DNA of 64,000 nt from WJKG01 sp964627305 (GTDB lineage Bacteria > Zixibacteria > MSB-5A5 > GN15 > FEB-12): positions 315,631 through 379,630 of the forward strand of contig CAZVHP010000002.1 of the NCBI GenBank assembly GCA_964627305.1. The letters run 5' to 3'. The translations under genes were made by a program, and so were the position numbers. Shown here piece by piece: positions 16,916 through 24,267 of this stretch; the first letter of the stretch is position 1; every line of letters starts with the position of its first letter. A model generated the notes under the pieces. It was not told the origin of the DNA. It did not search any database and saw only the letters and a list, made by a program, of their open reading frames with translations.

Positions 16916-17371
16916 TCACGGCTCATAGGACACATGGCGCACCGATTTGAGTTTCTCTCGGTGCGGGTGCTTATCCGAGGGGATGAAGAAATCCGGCCCC
17001 TCTTTGCGACGCATCCGGACCGTGTAATCCTGACAAGCCCGGCATCGGCGAATCTTGCCCAGCGCCTCTCGCTTGATTCTGCGCCGGCGCTTGTGATCCG
17101 GTGCAAAGACCGGCTTGTCGACAATCTCGAACTCGCTGTTGGGATCATCAAGGTCGAACCAGCGCGCACCGGCGATGACGTCATCGGTCCCCGGAGCATA
17201 CAGCGTGGCGCCGGGGCATTCGATGAACACGTACGCCTCGTCCTGCTCGCCCTCGAATATTCCTGAGAGGTCTCTCTCTTCGGCCTTGCACCGGGGACAG
17301 TACCATGAGTCTGTGCGATGCTCAAGGCGCGCCTTGCAGATGCGGCATAGTCGTTGTTTTCCTGTCATCGT
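16916..17371 (-). CDS. Zinc-ribbon hypothetical protein (151 aa)
   Basis: I recognise no named family. The protein carries two cysteine pairs typical of a zinc ribbon (CRICK and CPRC, about residues 10-30). A second CRAC lies near residue 110, after a basic stretch (DHKRRRRIKREALGKIRR). The middle section is acidic. Together these suggest a nucleic-acid-associated or scaffold role, but nothing more can be said. The ATG at 17371 is preceded by GAGAG; an in-frame ATG at 17392 has no ribosome binding site. Confidence 0.6.
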   Translation of the reverse strand, partial: TMTGKQRLCRICKARLEHRTDSWYCPRCKAEERDLSGIFEGEQDEAYVFIECPGATLYAPGTDDVIAGARWFDLDDPNSEFEIVDKPVFAPDHKRRRRIKREALGKIRRCRACQDYTVRMRRKEGPDFFIPSDKHPHREKLKSVRHVSYEP

Positions 17372-17464
17372 TACTCTCGAGATTTGAGCCATTCAGGCGC
17401 GACATTGCCGTCGCTTCCGCTGTGTTTCCTTGGGTTATCTGTATTGCTCTGCCGACTCTGTCCA

Positions 17465-17803
17465 CTACCCCTTGAAAAGCAGCACCAGTGAGCAGCCCGT
17501 GACCGTTACCGGCAGCAGGCCGAAAAACGAGTAGTCCAGCACGATCGACCCGATGAAGGCCAGGGCCAGGGCCGGAATCGCGACATACTTGAGGGTGGAA
17601 AAGGCGACCTTGCCGATCTTGCCCACGACCAACAGAACGATGGCGGTCAGCACCAGGTAGGCTGCGATCAGTCCGGTTTCGCCGAAATTGGACAGAATCC
17701 AGTCCCGCAGCGGCTGCAGGAAACCGGCATATTCACTGGCCTGCTCGGTTGCCCTGTGCACCAGTTGTTTAGCCTGTGAAGTTATGGCGGCGTCAGTAGG
17801 CAT
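17465..17803 (-). CDS. Small membrane protein (112 aa)
   Basis: A short amphipathic N-terminal part (about 1-40) is followed by two or three transmembrane helices (LIAAYLVLTAIVLLVVGKI, YVAIPALALAFIGSIVL, LLPVTVTGCSLVLLF). No family recognised. Its start overlaps the end of the preceding small gene by 11 bases (17793-17803), so the two form a unit. Confidence 0.6.
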   Translation of the reverse strand: MPTDAAITSQAKQLVHRATEQASEYAGFLQPLRDWILSNFGETGLIAAYLVLTAIVLLVVGKIGKVAFSTLKYVAIPALALAFIGSIVLDYSFFGLLPVTVTGCSLVLLFKG

Positions 17804-18023
17804 CCTCAGTCTCTTCCAGGGGTTCTATGGTCAGTGAGGACTCGCCAACGCGGATAAGCCCCTCCATTCGCTGGGTCAGGAAGTTTTTGGAGGTTATCCA
17901 GCTATGAGACAACTCCAGGATCTGTTGCTGATCCAGATTCTCCTCCCAATCCAGCGTTACCTGGTCGACCGTCTGGTCGTCAACAACCAGGTCCTCCATA
18001 GTCAGCACGAATTTCACTCTCAT
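17793..18023 (-). CDS. Small acidic soluble protein (76 aa)
   Basis: A hydrophilic acidic product (MRVKFVLTMEDLVVDDQTVD, WITSKNFLTQRMEGLIRVGE) with alternating strand-like and helical segments and no cysteines. No family recognised. The ATG at 18023 was chosen because the sequence upstream reads as non-coding; a longer form from 18158 is possible. It overlaps the small membrane gene that follows. Confidence 0.5.
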   Translation of the reverse strand: MRVKFVLTMEDLVVDDQTVDQVTLDWEENLDQQQILELSHSWITSKNFLTQRMEGLIRVGESSLTIEPLEETEDAY

Positions 18024-18233
18024 GTTCTCATGTCCGGCTTGCTTTGAGGTTTCAATGCTGACTATGGCTTCTGCAAGGGCAATGCCGCACCGGTGCGGCC
18101 AGTCGAAGGTGCCCCCTATGTTGTTGGGGAGAAATGGGTTGAGCGGGAGAATGTGCAATTTTTGGGCAGCTCGGAAGGTCTTTCCGGGGCGGTTTTCTGC
18201 TGTATCTGTCGGCCGGAGCCTATAGTCTGTGGG

Positions 18234-18753
18234 GCAAAAGTAACCCCGGAAGCCACTTGTGGGCCTCCGGGGGAGTTCGTATTACGGATTGCGACAAGCA
18301 ATTTCGGGGCGACAGTGGTGCACGAAAACCCTCCCCCAGTTCCTTCCCAGGTCCGGCGGCATAGTGAGCGTGTGCCGGACCGTGTTGACAGGAACGTTGG
18401 AACGGGTCAATCCATGACCCGGGAAGCGAAGCTGAGGGCGACATCTTCCGCCGACGGGTGCTTTGTAACCCGCAAGGTCTCTGCCACACCACCTCCCCTG
18501 TCTGGTCCCTGACTGTCAGACAGGACCGTTGCAGCGAACGGCGCTGTCCGACAGCGATTTACTCCATGCGCGTCTCCTCCTTAGCTTGAGGGTTCCCGGA
18601 TGCAGCAGTGAAAGGCACCGGAAAAGGAAGAGGAATAGTCACATACGATAGTGCGACACCAAGTTCTTCATCAGTGAGGTTTATTAGTGAGGATGGAATC
18701 GACCGTCAGATCAACTGATGCTCAGTCGTGTTGAGAGGTCGTGAAGGGTACCC
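18234..18753 (-). ncRNA. Candidate structured non-coding RNA or long regulatory leader (~520 nt)
   Basis: No convincing protein gene lies between 18024 and 18912. The minus strand shows a near-consensus promoter (18760-18788), then many short perfect hairpins, then a stem with a T-rich tail. Stems (plus coordinates, 5' arm/3' arm): 18542-18547/18551-18556, 18504-18508/18523-18527, 18455-18459/18468-18472, 18437-18440/18449-18452, 18403-18408/18416-18421, 18351-18357/18374-18380, 18288-18292/18298-18302 and 18244-18250/18266-18272. A perfect ribosome binding site (AAGGAGGAG, 18582-18574) precedes ATG GAG TAA (18567-18559), a two-codon frame. It does not match the conserved cores of RNase P RNA, tmRNA, SRP RNA or the riboswitches I could recall. 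It could instead be an attenuated leader for the genes at 17465-18023. Confidence 0.5.
18236..18272 (-). terminator. Terminator-like hairpin ending the candidate RNA
   Basis: On the minus strand, CCCCGGA and TCCGGGG close a stem (18244-18272, with an inner GCC/GGC helix) followed by TTACTTTTG. Confidence 0.6.
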
Positions 18754-18759
18754 ACAAGT

Positions 18760-18788
18760 ATGATACGTTCGCGGGTTCATAATGTCAA
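18760..18788 (-). promoter_or_regulatory. Strong leftward sigma-70 type promoter
   Basis: On the minus strand TTGACA (18788-18783), exactly 17 bases, then TATCAT (18765-18760). Transcription would begin near 18753 and run into the structured region. No ORF of normal composition follows. Confidence 0.6.
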
Positions 18789-18826
18789 GGAGGAATAACG
18801 TTTTTGCTGCCTGTGCTGCGCCCGCC

Positions 18827-18855
18827 TTTACGCATGGACTGAAATTGCCTATACT
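18827..18855 (+). promoter_or_regulatory. Rightward promoter for the small zinc protein
   Basis: TTTACG (18827-18832), 17 bases, TATACT (18850-18855). The leader to the ATG at 18913 is about 50 nt and ends with GAGAGAGG. Confidence 0.55.
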
Positions 18856-18912
18856 GAGGATAGAAGAGGTCAGGGCGAGAGCTTCGAGCACCCGTTCGAG
18901 AGAGGATGCAAA

Positions 18913-19224
18913 ATGGCCAGTGACGGACTATTGTGCTGGAACTGCGGGAAGCCGACAGGAATTGTCGACCGCGTCATGCGAAGCGACTCGTGTGAGCATT
19001 GCCTTGCGGACTTGCGGTGCTGCCGGGGATGTCGTCACTACGACCCGTTTGCGCCGCGTCAGTGCCGCGAGCATATCACCCGAGCGGTATTCCCCAAAGA
19101 CAAATCGAACCTCTGCGACTATTTCCAGATGCGTCTGGCCGTCAAAGGCCCGGGGGGGATCAGAGGTGGCGGTGACAGCAAAGATGAGCGCAAGAAACGC
19201 TTCGATGATCTGTTTGACGATTAG
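18913..19224 (+). CDS. Small Cys-rich (zinc-binding) protein
   Basis: The 103 residues contain paired cysteines (CWNCGKP, CEHC, CCRGCRHYDP, CREH, and C at NLCDYF) in the pattern of a treble-clef or zinc-ribbon protein. A disordered charged tail (GGGDSKDERKKRFDDLFDD) follows. The function is unknown to me. The gene has its own promoter and a good ribosome binding site and is convergent with the lipoprotein gene that follows. Confidence 0.75.
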   Translation: MASDGLLCWNCGKPTGIVDRVMRSDSCEHCLADLRCCRGCRHYDPFAPRQCREHITRAVFPKDKSNLCDYFQMRLAVKGPGGIRGGGDSKDERKKRFDDLFDD

Positions 19225-19273
19225 CGCTCACGGACCGGGCCGCAGGCTGTACCTTCCGGCCGCGCCGCAATCT

Positions 19274-20227
19274 CTACTTCAGTCCGAGTATCCAGATGTG
19301 CCCAAGCCATTGCAGCCGGGAATGATCCCAGCCGACAATCCCGACCAGTTTCTTGCGCACCATACCGGCGACAATCGGCCCGTGGGCGGGATCGTCGTAG
19401 GCGAGTGACCAGGCCGTTTCGGGGAAGTTCAGCGTATCGGGGGCCGGACTGACTGTGCCGACCCGGCGGGCGTGCTTCTGCAGCGTGACAAAGCTTTCGC
19501 CGGTCGTGTCAAAGACCATGAAGAAGATGACCGTGTCACCGTCAATATCGTAGAGGGTGCTGTACGCTTCATCAAGACCACGGATCTGCAGGAAGTCAGT
19601 CGGATGGTATCGGGTTGAGCCGAATATGCGGTCACGATCGGGGAACATCTTGATGAATATTGGCAAGGGCTCGGTGACCGGGATACCGGCCTCAACCTCC
19701 CGGGCAAGAATCGACTGAGCACTCAGGGTCCCGGACGACTCGCCGGTCGAGGACATGGTGACGACACAATGACCATCGACGAACCATACATGCGCGCCAT
19801 CGGCCCAGGAGTCCTTACCCAGACCCAGCGGTGGGGCATCGAATGGTCGCTGGTGCGCGAAGTAGCCATAGGCGTCGGGGACAGTAGCGAACTGACTGAT
19901 CTCGACTGACAGGGTTTCGGGACCGATCCGATATGTGGTGCGACTCTGGCCGATGAACCGGTAGTGGCGAAATGTGCTCAGACTGTGACCAGGAGCGGTA
20001 TCCCCTTCGGTCTCGACAGCAACAATGGTTGTGAGCGGCTCCAGTCGCTCCAGGTCATAGGTCGGATTGTCACCGGGCAGGTAGGAATCAGCCAGATAGG
20101 GTTGCTCTACGGGCGGTGGCAATGTGCCGGTGCCGTCTGACTCCGGCTTGTCCTTGGAGCAGGCGCTCAGAAGTGCCAGCAGTGACAGTGACAGCAGCAG
20201 TGACAGAGCTGATAGAATTGGTTTCAT
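19274..20227 (-). CDS. DUF6599-type lipoprotein
   Basis: This 317-residue protein has a type II signal peptide ending in a lipobox (LALLSAC, lipidated Cys at about residue 23). A beta-rich domain of the DUF6599 type follows (YRFIGQSRTTYRIG, VDGHCVVTMSSTGESS, GSTRYHPTDFLQIRGL). The role is unknown. The start ATG at 20227 overlaps the stop of the upstream prenyltransferase as ATGA, so translation of the two is coupled. Longer in-frame starts lie within that gene and lack the signal-peptide pattern. Confidence 0.7.
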   Translation of the reverse strand: MKPILSALSLLLSLSLLALLSACSKDKPESDGTGTLPPPVEQPYLADSYLPGDNPTYDLERLEPLTTIVAVETEGDTAPGHSLSTFRHYRFIGQSRTTYRIGPETLSVEISQFATVPDAYGYFAHQRPFDAPPLGLGKDSWADGAHVWFVDGHCVVTMSSTGESSGTLSAQSILAREVEAGIPVTEPLPIFIKMFPDRDRIFGSTRYHPTDFLQIRGLDEAYSTLYDIDGDTVIFFMVFDTTGESFVTLQKHARRVGTVSPAPDTLNFPETAWSLAYDDPAHGPIVAGMVRKKLVGIVGWDHSRLQWLGHIWILGLK

Positions 20228-21093
20228 AGGACATACAACACGATTACAACGGTTAACAGCCATAAGCTAACATTAAGCAGGATGGGGCGATCAGTGATCA
20301 GGACGCGGGTCGGCGATCCGCCCTTCTCCTCCTTGTGAATCAGATACAGATAACGAAAGATGCCGTAAAGGACGAACGGGATCGTGACAAACAGGTACTC
20401 GGTGTGGAGTTTCTCGCTCACCTCGGGCGAAAAGGTGTACAGCATATAGACGACGACGACTGAGGCGGTTACGATCCCGATGAGTTGATCCAGAAGGTAA
20501 GCAGAGTACTTCGACAGGATGGTGCGATGGGACTCGGCATCCTGGATGTAAACCAACTCATGACGGCGTTTGCCGAAGCCAAGGAAGAGGGCAAGGAGCA
20601 TGGTGTTGATGATAAGCCATTTCGAGGCCGGGACATCGATGGCAACTGCTCCGGCATAGGCGCGCAATACAAAGCCGATGGCTATAGTCATGACATCAAT
20701 GATCACGATGTTCTTCAGCAGGTAGCTGTACACGATGTTCAGGGCGACATACGCCACTGCTATGAGCAGCAGCGGCAAGCCGATCAGGAAGGAAATGGCG
20801 AAGCCCGCACTCCAGAGCAGGATAATCATGGCAATGGCGGCTGCCGGAGAGACTGCCCCCGAAGCCAAAGGCCTTGATTTCTTGACCGGATGAAGACGGT
20901 CGCGTTGACGATCTATCAAATCGTTGAACGTGTACACGCCGCTGGATACCAGACAGAAGACTACCACTGACGCCAGCGCGATACCGATCATGTCAATATG
21001 GGCGAGCTCTCCGGCAAACACCAGAGCGGCCAGCACCACACCGTTTTTCAGCCAGTGAGCGGGACGAGCCAGTTTGATGATGGCGCGCAACAT
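20224..21093 (-). CDS. UbiA-family prenyltransferase, resembling decaprenyl-phosphate phosphoribosyltransferase
   Basis: This 289-residue membrane enzyme has about nine transmembrane helices and the UbiA aspartate motif NDLIDRQRDRLHPVKKSRPL. The N-terminal LARPAHWLKN and the DRxHPxKxxRP motif are those of the subgroup that transfers phosphoribose from PRPP to a polyprenyl phosphate, rather than the quinone or heme subgroups. That reaction feeds arabinose or related sugars into cell-envelope glycans. The second aspartate region (YIQDAESHRT) is less typical. The ATG at 21093 has no ribosome binding site and lies seven bases beyond a -10 box, so the mRNA may be leaderless. It is coupled to a DUF6599 lipoprotein. 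Confidence 0.82.
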   Translation of the reverse strand: MLRAIIKLARPAHWLKNGVVLAALVFAGELAHIDMIGIALASVVVFCLVSSGVYTFNDLIDRQRDRLHPVKKSRPLASGAVSPAAAIAMIILLWSAGFAISFLIGLPLLLIAVAYVALNIVYSYLLKNIVIIDVMTIAIGFVLRAYAGAVAIDVPASKWLIINTMLLALFLGFGKRRHELVYIQDAESHRTILSKYSAYLLDQLIGIVTASVVVVYMLYTFSPEVSEKLHTEYLFVTIPFVLYGIFRYLYLIHKEEKGGSPTRVLITDRPILLNVSLWLLTVVIVLYVL

Positions 21094-21100
21094 GGGTATA

Positions 21101-21129
21101 ACAATAGGGTGACGTAGTTCGGAATACAA
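21101..21129 (-). promoter_or_regulatory. Promoter of the UbiA-family gene, start site at the ATG
   Basis: On the minus strand TTGTAT (21129-21124), 17 bases, TATTGT (21106-21101). Seven bases separate the -10 box from the ATG at 21093. Confidence 0.45.
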
Positions 21130-21169
21130 GCATTTACGGGGTGGGGCGTTTGCGGAAGAAGTTTTGTTT

Positions 21170-21197
21170 TTGTATGACGGCTTTTTTGGACTATACT
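21170..21197 (+). promoter_or_regulatory. Promoter of the lipid kinase gene, start site at the ATG
   Basis: TTGTAT (21170-21175), 16 bases, TATACT (21192-21197). Six bases separate the -10 box from the ATG at 21204. It faces away from the UbiA-family promoter. Confidence 0.5.
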
Positions 21198-21203
21198 TGT
21201 CGC

Positions 21204-22151
21204 ATGTTAGGATCGCGCCGACAGAAGGAGCGTCAGGCTCACTACTGCCTGCTGGTGAACAAGTCCGCGACTCGTTACACGGCGGCAGCGGTCACACGGC
21301 TGACTGATAGAATTCGCGCTGAGGGGAAGTACTTCTCGGTACTGGAGCCGGAGACGGCTCTGGCGATGGCCGAGGAGGCGGAAAAGGTCGCCGGACTGGC
21401 TCCGGGGGGACAGAAAGCACTGCCGCAGTTCATCTCTCGACGAGGAAAGGTGACGGCCCTGATTGCTGCTGGCGGAGATGGGACATTCAATCTGGTGGCA
21501 CGCGCAGCCGCGAAAGTGGGACTGCCGGTGGGTATCCTCCCGTTGGGACGCTACAACAACATCGCGCAATCGATACTTGGCAGCGTCGAGGCAGAGCGTG
21601 CAACCCAAGCGATTATCAGCCGGAAGTACGCGAAGGTTGATTATGCGATGGCCTCCGGCTTGCCACTCTTTGGTTCACTTGGTCTGGGGTTTGTGCCCGA
21701 ATTGGCCAAATGCCTTGAAAACCGCAAGCCGCCACGCCTTGTCTGGGGATGGAACCAACTGGGGACAAAAGTGGCAGAAGAGGTAGAACGTCGGCAGTAC
21801 ACCATTCAGCTTGACTCGTACCGCTTCGAGGTGTCCTCGCGCCTGGTGATGGTGAACCTGCAACCGCGTACGCTGGGGATCGGTTTCAGCCCGGTATCCC
21901 TGACGGATGATGGGCAGATGGAGGTCCAATTCGACGTAATCGATTCACCCAAAGTGCTGGGCAACTACCTGCGCCTGACGGTGCGTAATGGCTACTTGTA
22001 CCGCAGCGAGATTCGTCAGTTCCGGGGCCGGCAGCTAACTATCTCCCCCGTTCAGGACCAGTGGTTGTATCTTGATGGTGAGCTTCTTCAACTGCCAACG
22101 AACATTCTTGAGGTCAGATTCGCCAATGAGCAGCTTCGCGTCTTCTGCTGA
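21204..22151 (+). CDS. Diacylglycerol/sphingosine-kinase family lipid kinase
   Basis: This 315-residue protein has the DAGK catalytic fold: a start of strand LLVNKSA, the glycine-rich AAGGDGTFNLVARAAAK, and PVGILPLGRYNNIAQ where many members have G-T-x-N-D. A C-terminal beta-sandwich follows (SRLVMVNLQPRTLGIGFSPV, YLDGELLQLP). It phosphorylates a lipid or polyprenol; the substrate cannot be deduced. The GTxND motif reads GRYNN, an unusual variant. The ATG at 21204 is preferred to an upstream frame from 21141 because the promoter -10 lies between them. Confidence 0.82.
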   Translation: MLGSRRQKERQAHYCLLVNKSATRYTAAAVTRLTDRIRAEGKYFSVLEPETALAMAEEAEKVAGLAPGGQKALPQFISRRGKVTALIAAGGDGTFNLVARAAAKVGLPVGILPLGRYNNIAQSILGSVEAERATQAIISRKYAKVDYAMASGLPLFGSLGLGFVPELAKCLENRKPPRLVWGWNQLGTKVAEEVERRQYTIQLDSYRFEVSSRLVMVNLQPRTLGIGFSPVSLTDDGQMEVQFDVIDSPKVLGNYLRLTVRNGYLYRSEIRQFRGRQLTISPVQDQWLYLDGELLQLPTNILEVRFANEQLRVFC

Positions 22152-22800
22152 TGGGGCACTGGCGGCAGCGTTGACCGCAGTTGTTCTGTTGCTGGCGTGG
22201 CCGGCAGCCGCCGGCGCATATGAGGCTGAGGCGGACTCGGATGACGGAGCTGCCCAGGAGCCATCCGACACGACAATGATCGATTCCACCGAGGTCGACC
22301 CGGTCACAGTGGATACGCTGCGATTTGCACCAGAGTTGGTGCTGGACAACGCTGCGCCGGTGACGGATTCGACAAACTACGAGTTGTATCGCTACCAGAA
22401 TCCAACATTGGCCCTGTTCAAATCGATGGCGGTCCCGGGCTGGGGTCAGGCAGGGAACCGGGCGTACGTCAAGGCGGTTCTCTTCTTCGGTCTGGATGCA
22501 TTCTTCATCGCCTCGGCGATCCACCACGGGCGCAAAGCCTCGGATTTCCGGTCGCAGTACGAAGCAGCCGGAGAGATAGCGGAGCGCAACAGGTACTATG
22601 ATCTATATGATGACCGACGGACAAACAGGAACAAGTTCACCTGGTACGCGGTGATCACGACCTTCATTGCCATGTTTGACGCGTATGTCGATGCGCACTT
22701 GTCGGGATTTCCCAGCGAACAGAATCGGGAAGGGGTTGGTATCGAACTGGTGCCCTATTCGGAGGGCAGAACTGGCATTGCGCTGTCAATTCGGTTCTAA
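22126..22800 (+). CDS. DUF5683 membrane protein
   Basis: This 224-residue protein has a signal-like N-terminus (about 5-32), a disordered acidic Ser/Thr/Asp linker and a DUF5683 core. The core begins at ALFKSMAVPGWGQAGNRAY and holds two hydrophobic segments (AVLFFGLDAFFIASAI, WYAVITTFIAMFDAYVDAHL). This family is common in Bacteroidota-like bacteria and its role is unknown. It overlaps the lipid kinase by 26 bases and is convergent with the HD-GYP gene, 6 bases apart. Confidence 0.75.
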   Translation: MSSFASSADGALAAALTAVVLLLAWPAAAGAYEAEADSDDGAAQEPSDTTMIDSTEVDPVTVDTLRFAPELVLDNAAPVTDSTNYELYRYQNPTLALFKSMAVPGWGQAGNRAYVKAVLFFGLDAFFIASAIHHGRKASDFRSQYEAAGEIAERNRYYDLYDDRRTNRNKFTWYAVITTFIAMFDAYVDAHLSGFPSEQNREGVGIELVPYSEGRTGIALSIRF

Positions 22801-22806
22801 GAGATG

Positions 22807-24267
22807 CTAATCTGACAGGATATAGTCGCTGGCGCGCAGGCCGTATTTGCGCGGGTCGATGATGCGCACGATCTGCCGCCGCGCATTATCGGGATGGCTG
22901 AGATCGACCCACTCCGGAATCTCCAGAAGGCCCTTGTCGTTGCCAATGATGCGAACGAAGGGGCGGGCCATATCGTCTTTGCTGTGGCTGACAACCAGGG
23001 CCACCTCCCGGGTCGAGAGAAGTACCATAGAGCCGGGAGGATAGATACCAATCATATCAACAAACAGCTTCAGAAGGAGCGGGTCATACTTCCGGCCTGT
23101 CTGGCCGTGCATGCGACGCATGGCCTCCGCCGGTGTGATGCTCTCCTTCATGTAGACGCGTCCAGAAGTCAGGGCATCGAACGTGTCGGCGATTGAGATG
23201 ATCCGCGCGAAGAGGTTTGGTCTGCGCTGTTCGACAACCAGTTGCGGATAACCGCTCAGGTCGATATTGATGTGGTGTTCAAAGGCGCTCCTGGCGGCAC
23301 GGGCTGCGTAGACATCGTGATCTATGTGACGGAGTATAGTCTTGGCGCCTAACAGGGGGTGTTGCTTCATCTGGAGCCAGTCATTCTCGTCGAACCGGGC
23401 CGGCTTTCGGATGAGGTCTTCGGGCAGCTTCACTTTCCCGACATCATGAAACAGCGCGGAGAATCCGAGTTGTGACAGGCGAGGGCGGTCCAGTCCAAGC
23501 TGCACTCCGAGTGTGAGGGCATAGACACAGACATTGGTCGAATGTGCGTAGGTGTAATCGTCGTAATCCCTGATGGCGGTAAGCTCGATCAGGGACGACT
23601 CGTCCTTGAGGATGTGCTCAATGAGTCCCTGTACAACGCGGCGCGTTCTGGACATGTTCAGTTCGCGACCTCGGGAGGTGCTGGCAATGATATCCTCCGC
23701 CACTGCCATAGCACGGAAGAAGGTCTCGCGTGCCGAGCGTCGAAAACGGGTGCGGACAGCATCGGAGAAGGCTGGGAGTTCCTCTTCGACCTGCTGAACA
23801 CTCAGCAGTTCGATGCCCTCGAGCATGCAGCTTCTGATGCGGCCGGACAACTCGTCGACAGAGTCAGGGGTTACCTTGAGGCCGGCAATGAAGACAACAA
23901 AATCGATCAGGTTCTGACGAGTCAGCTGCGATGAAAACCTGACGCCGGCGAGGCCGAGGAGTCTCCACTCCTCAAGGATAGCATCGGCGCCGATGTTGCC
24001 CGCCTCATTAAAGCGCACCATGCGGTCATTGACAAAGAAGCGTCGGGAGACACGTTTGATGGCGAGGTCGCGCCTTTCTATTCGAAGAACCTGCAGACGT
24101 TCCATGAAAGCATCCGCCTGCCGTGCAAACATGGCGTTGGTGGCGTCGACAATACGAGCAGTCTTGTACATGACGAAAAAGGCATTCACCAGGCGCTCTT
24201 CTTCCGGACCGCCGAGGACCCGCATGAGGTCCAGGTGGGAGTAGTCAATTGGAGTCGTCTTACTCAT
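22807..24267 (-). CDS. HD-GYP domain protein (predicted cyclic-di-GMP phosphodiesterase)
   Basis: The N-terminal 220 residues are helical with no named domain. The C-terminal HD-GYP domain (about 230-410) keeps the metal ligands: HSTNVCVYALTLG, HDVGKVKLPEDL, HPLLGAKTIL, EHHINIDLSGYP and ISIADTFDALTSGR. The GYP tripeptide is present, so hydrolysis of cyclic di-GMP or a related dinucleotide is plausible. A C-terminal extension of about 75 residues follows. The ATG at 24267 overlaps the stop of the upstream HEAT-repeat gene by 8 bases and has GGAGA in front. Confidence 0.87.
   Translation of the reverse strand: MSKTTPIDYSHLDLMRVLGGPEEERLVNAFFVMYKTARIVDATNAMFARQADAFMERLQVLRIERRDLAIKRVSRRFFVNDRMVRFNEAGNIGADAILEEWRLLGLAGVRFSSQLTRQNLIDFVVFIAGLKVTPDSVDELSGRIRSCMLEGIELLSVQQVEEELPAFSDAVRTRFRRSARETFFRAMAVAEDIIASTSRGRELNMSRTRRVVQGLIEHILKDESSLIELTAIRDYDDYTYAHSTNVCVYALTLGVQLGLDRPRLSQLGFSALFHDVGKVKLPEDLIRKPARFDENDWLQMKQHPLLGAKTILRHIDHDVYAARAARSAFEHHINIDLSGYPQLVVEQRRPNLFARIISIADTFDALTSGRVYMKESITPAEAMRRMHGQTGRKYDPLLLKLFVDMIGIYPPGSMVLLSTREVALVVSHSKDDMARPFVRIIGNDKGLLEIPEWVDLSHPDNARRQIVRIIDPRKYGLRASDYILSD

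Noticed and set aside
18093..18512. Plus-strand frame of 139 codons and a minus-strand frame at 18220-18492
   Set aside because: Cys/Arg/Pro-rich non-protein-like composition and no ribosome binding site; the region has hairpins that explain the lack of stops as GC bias.
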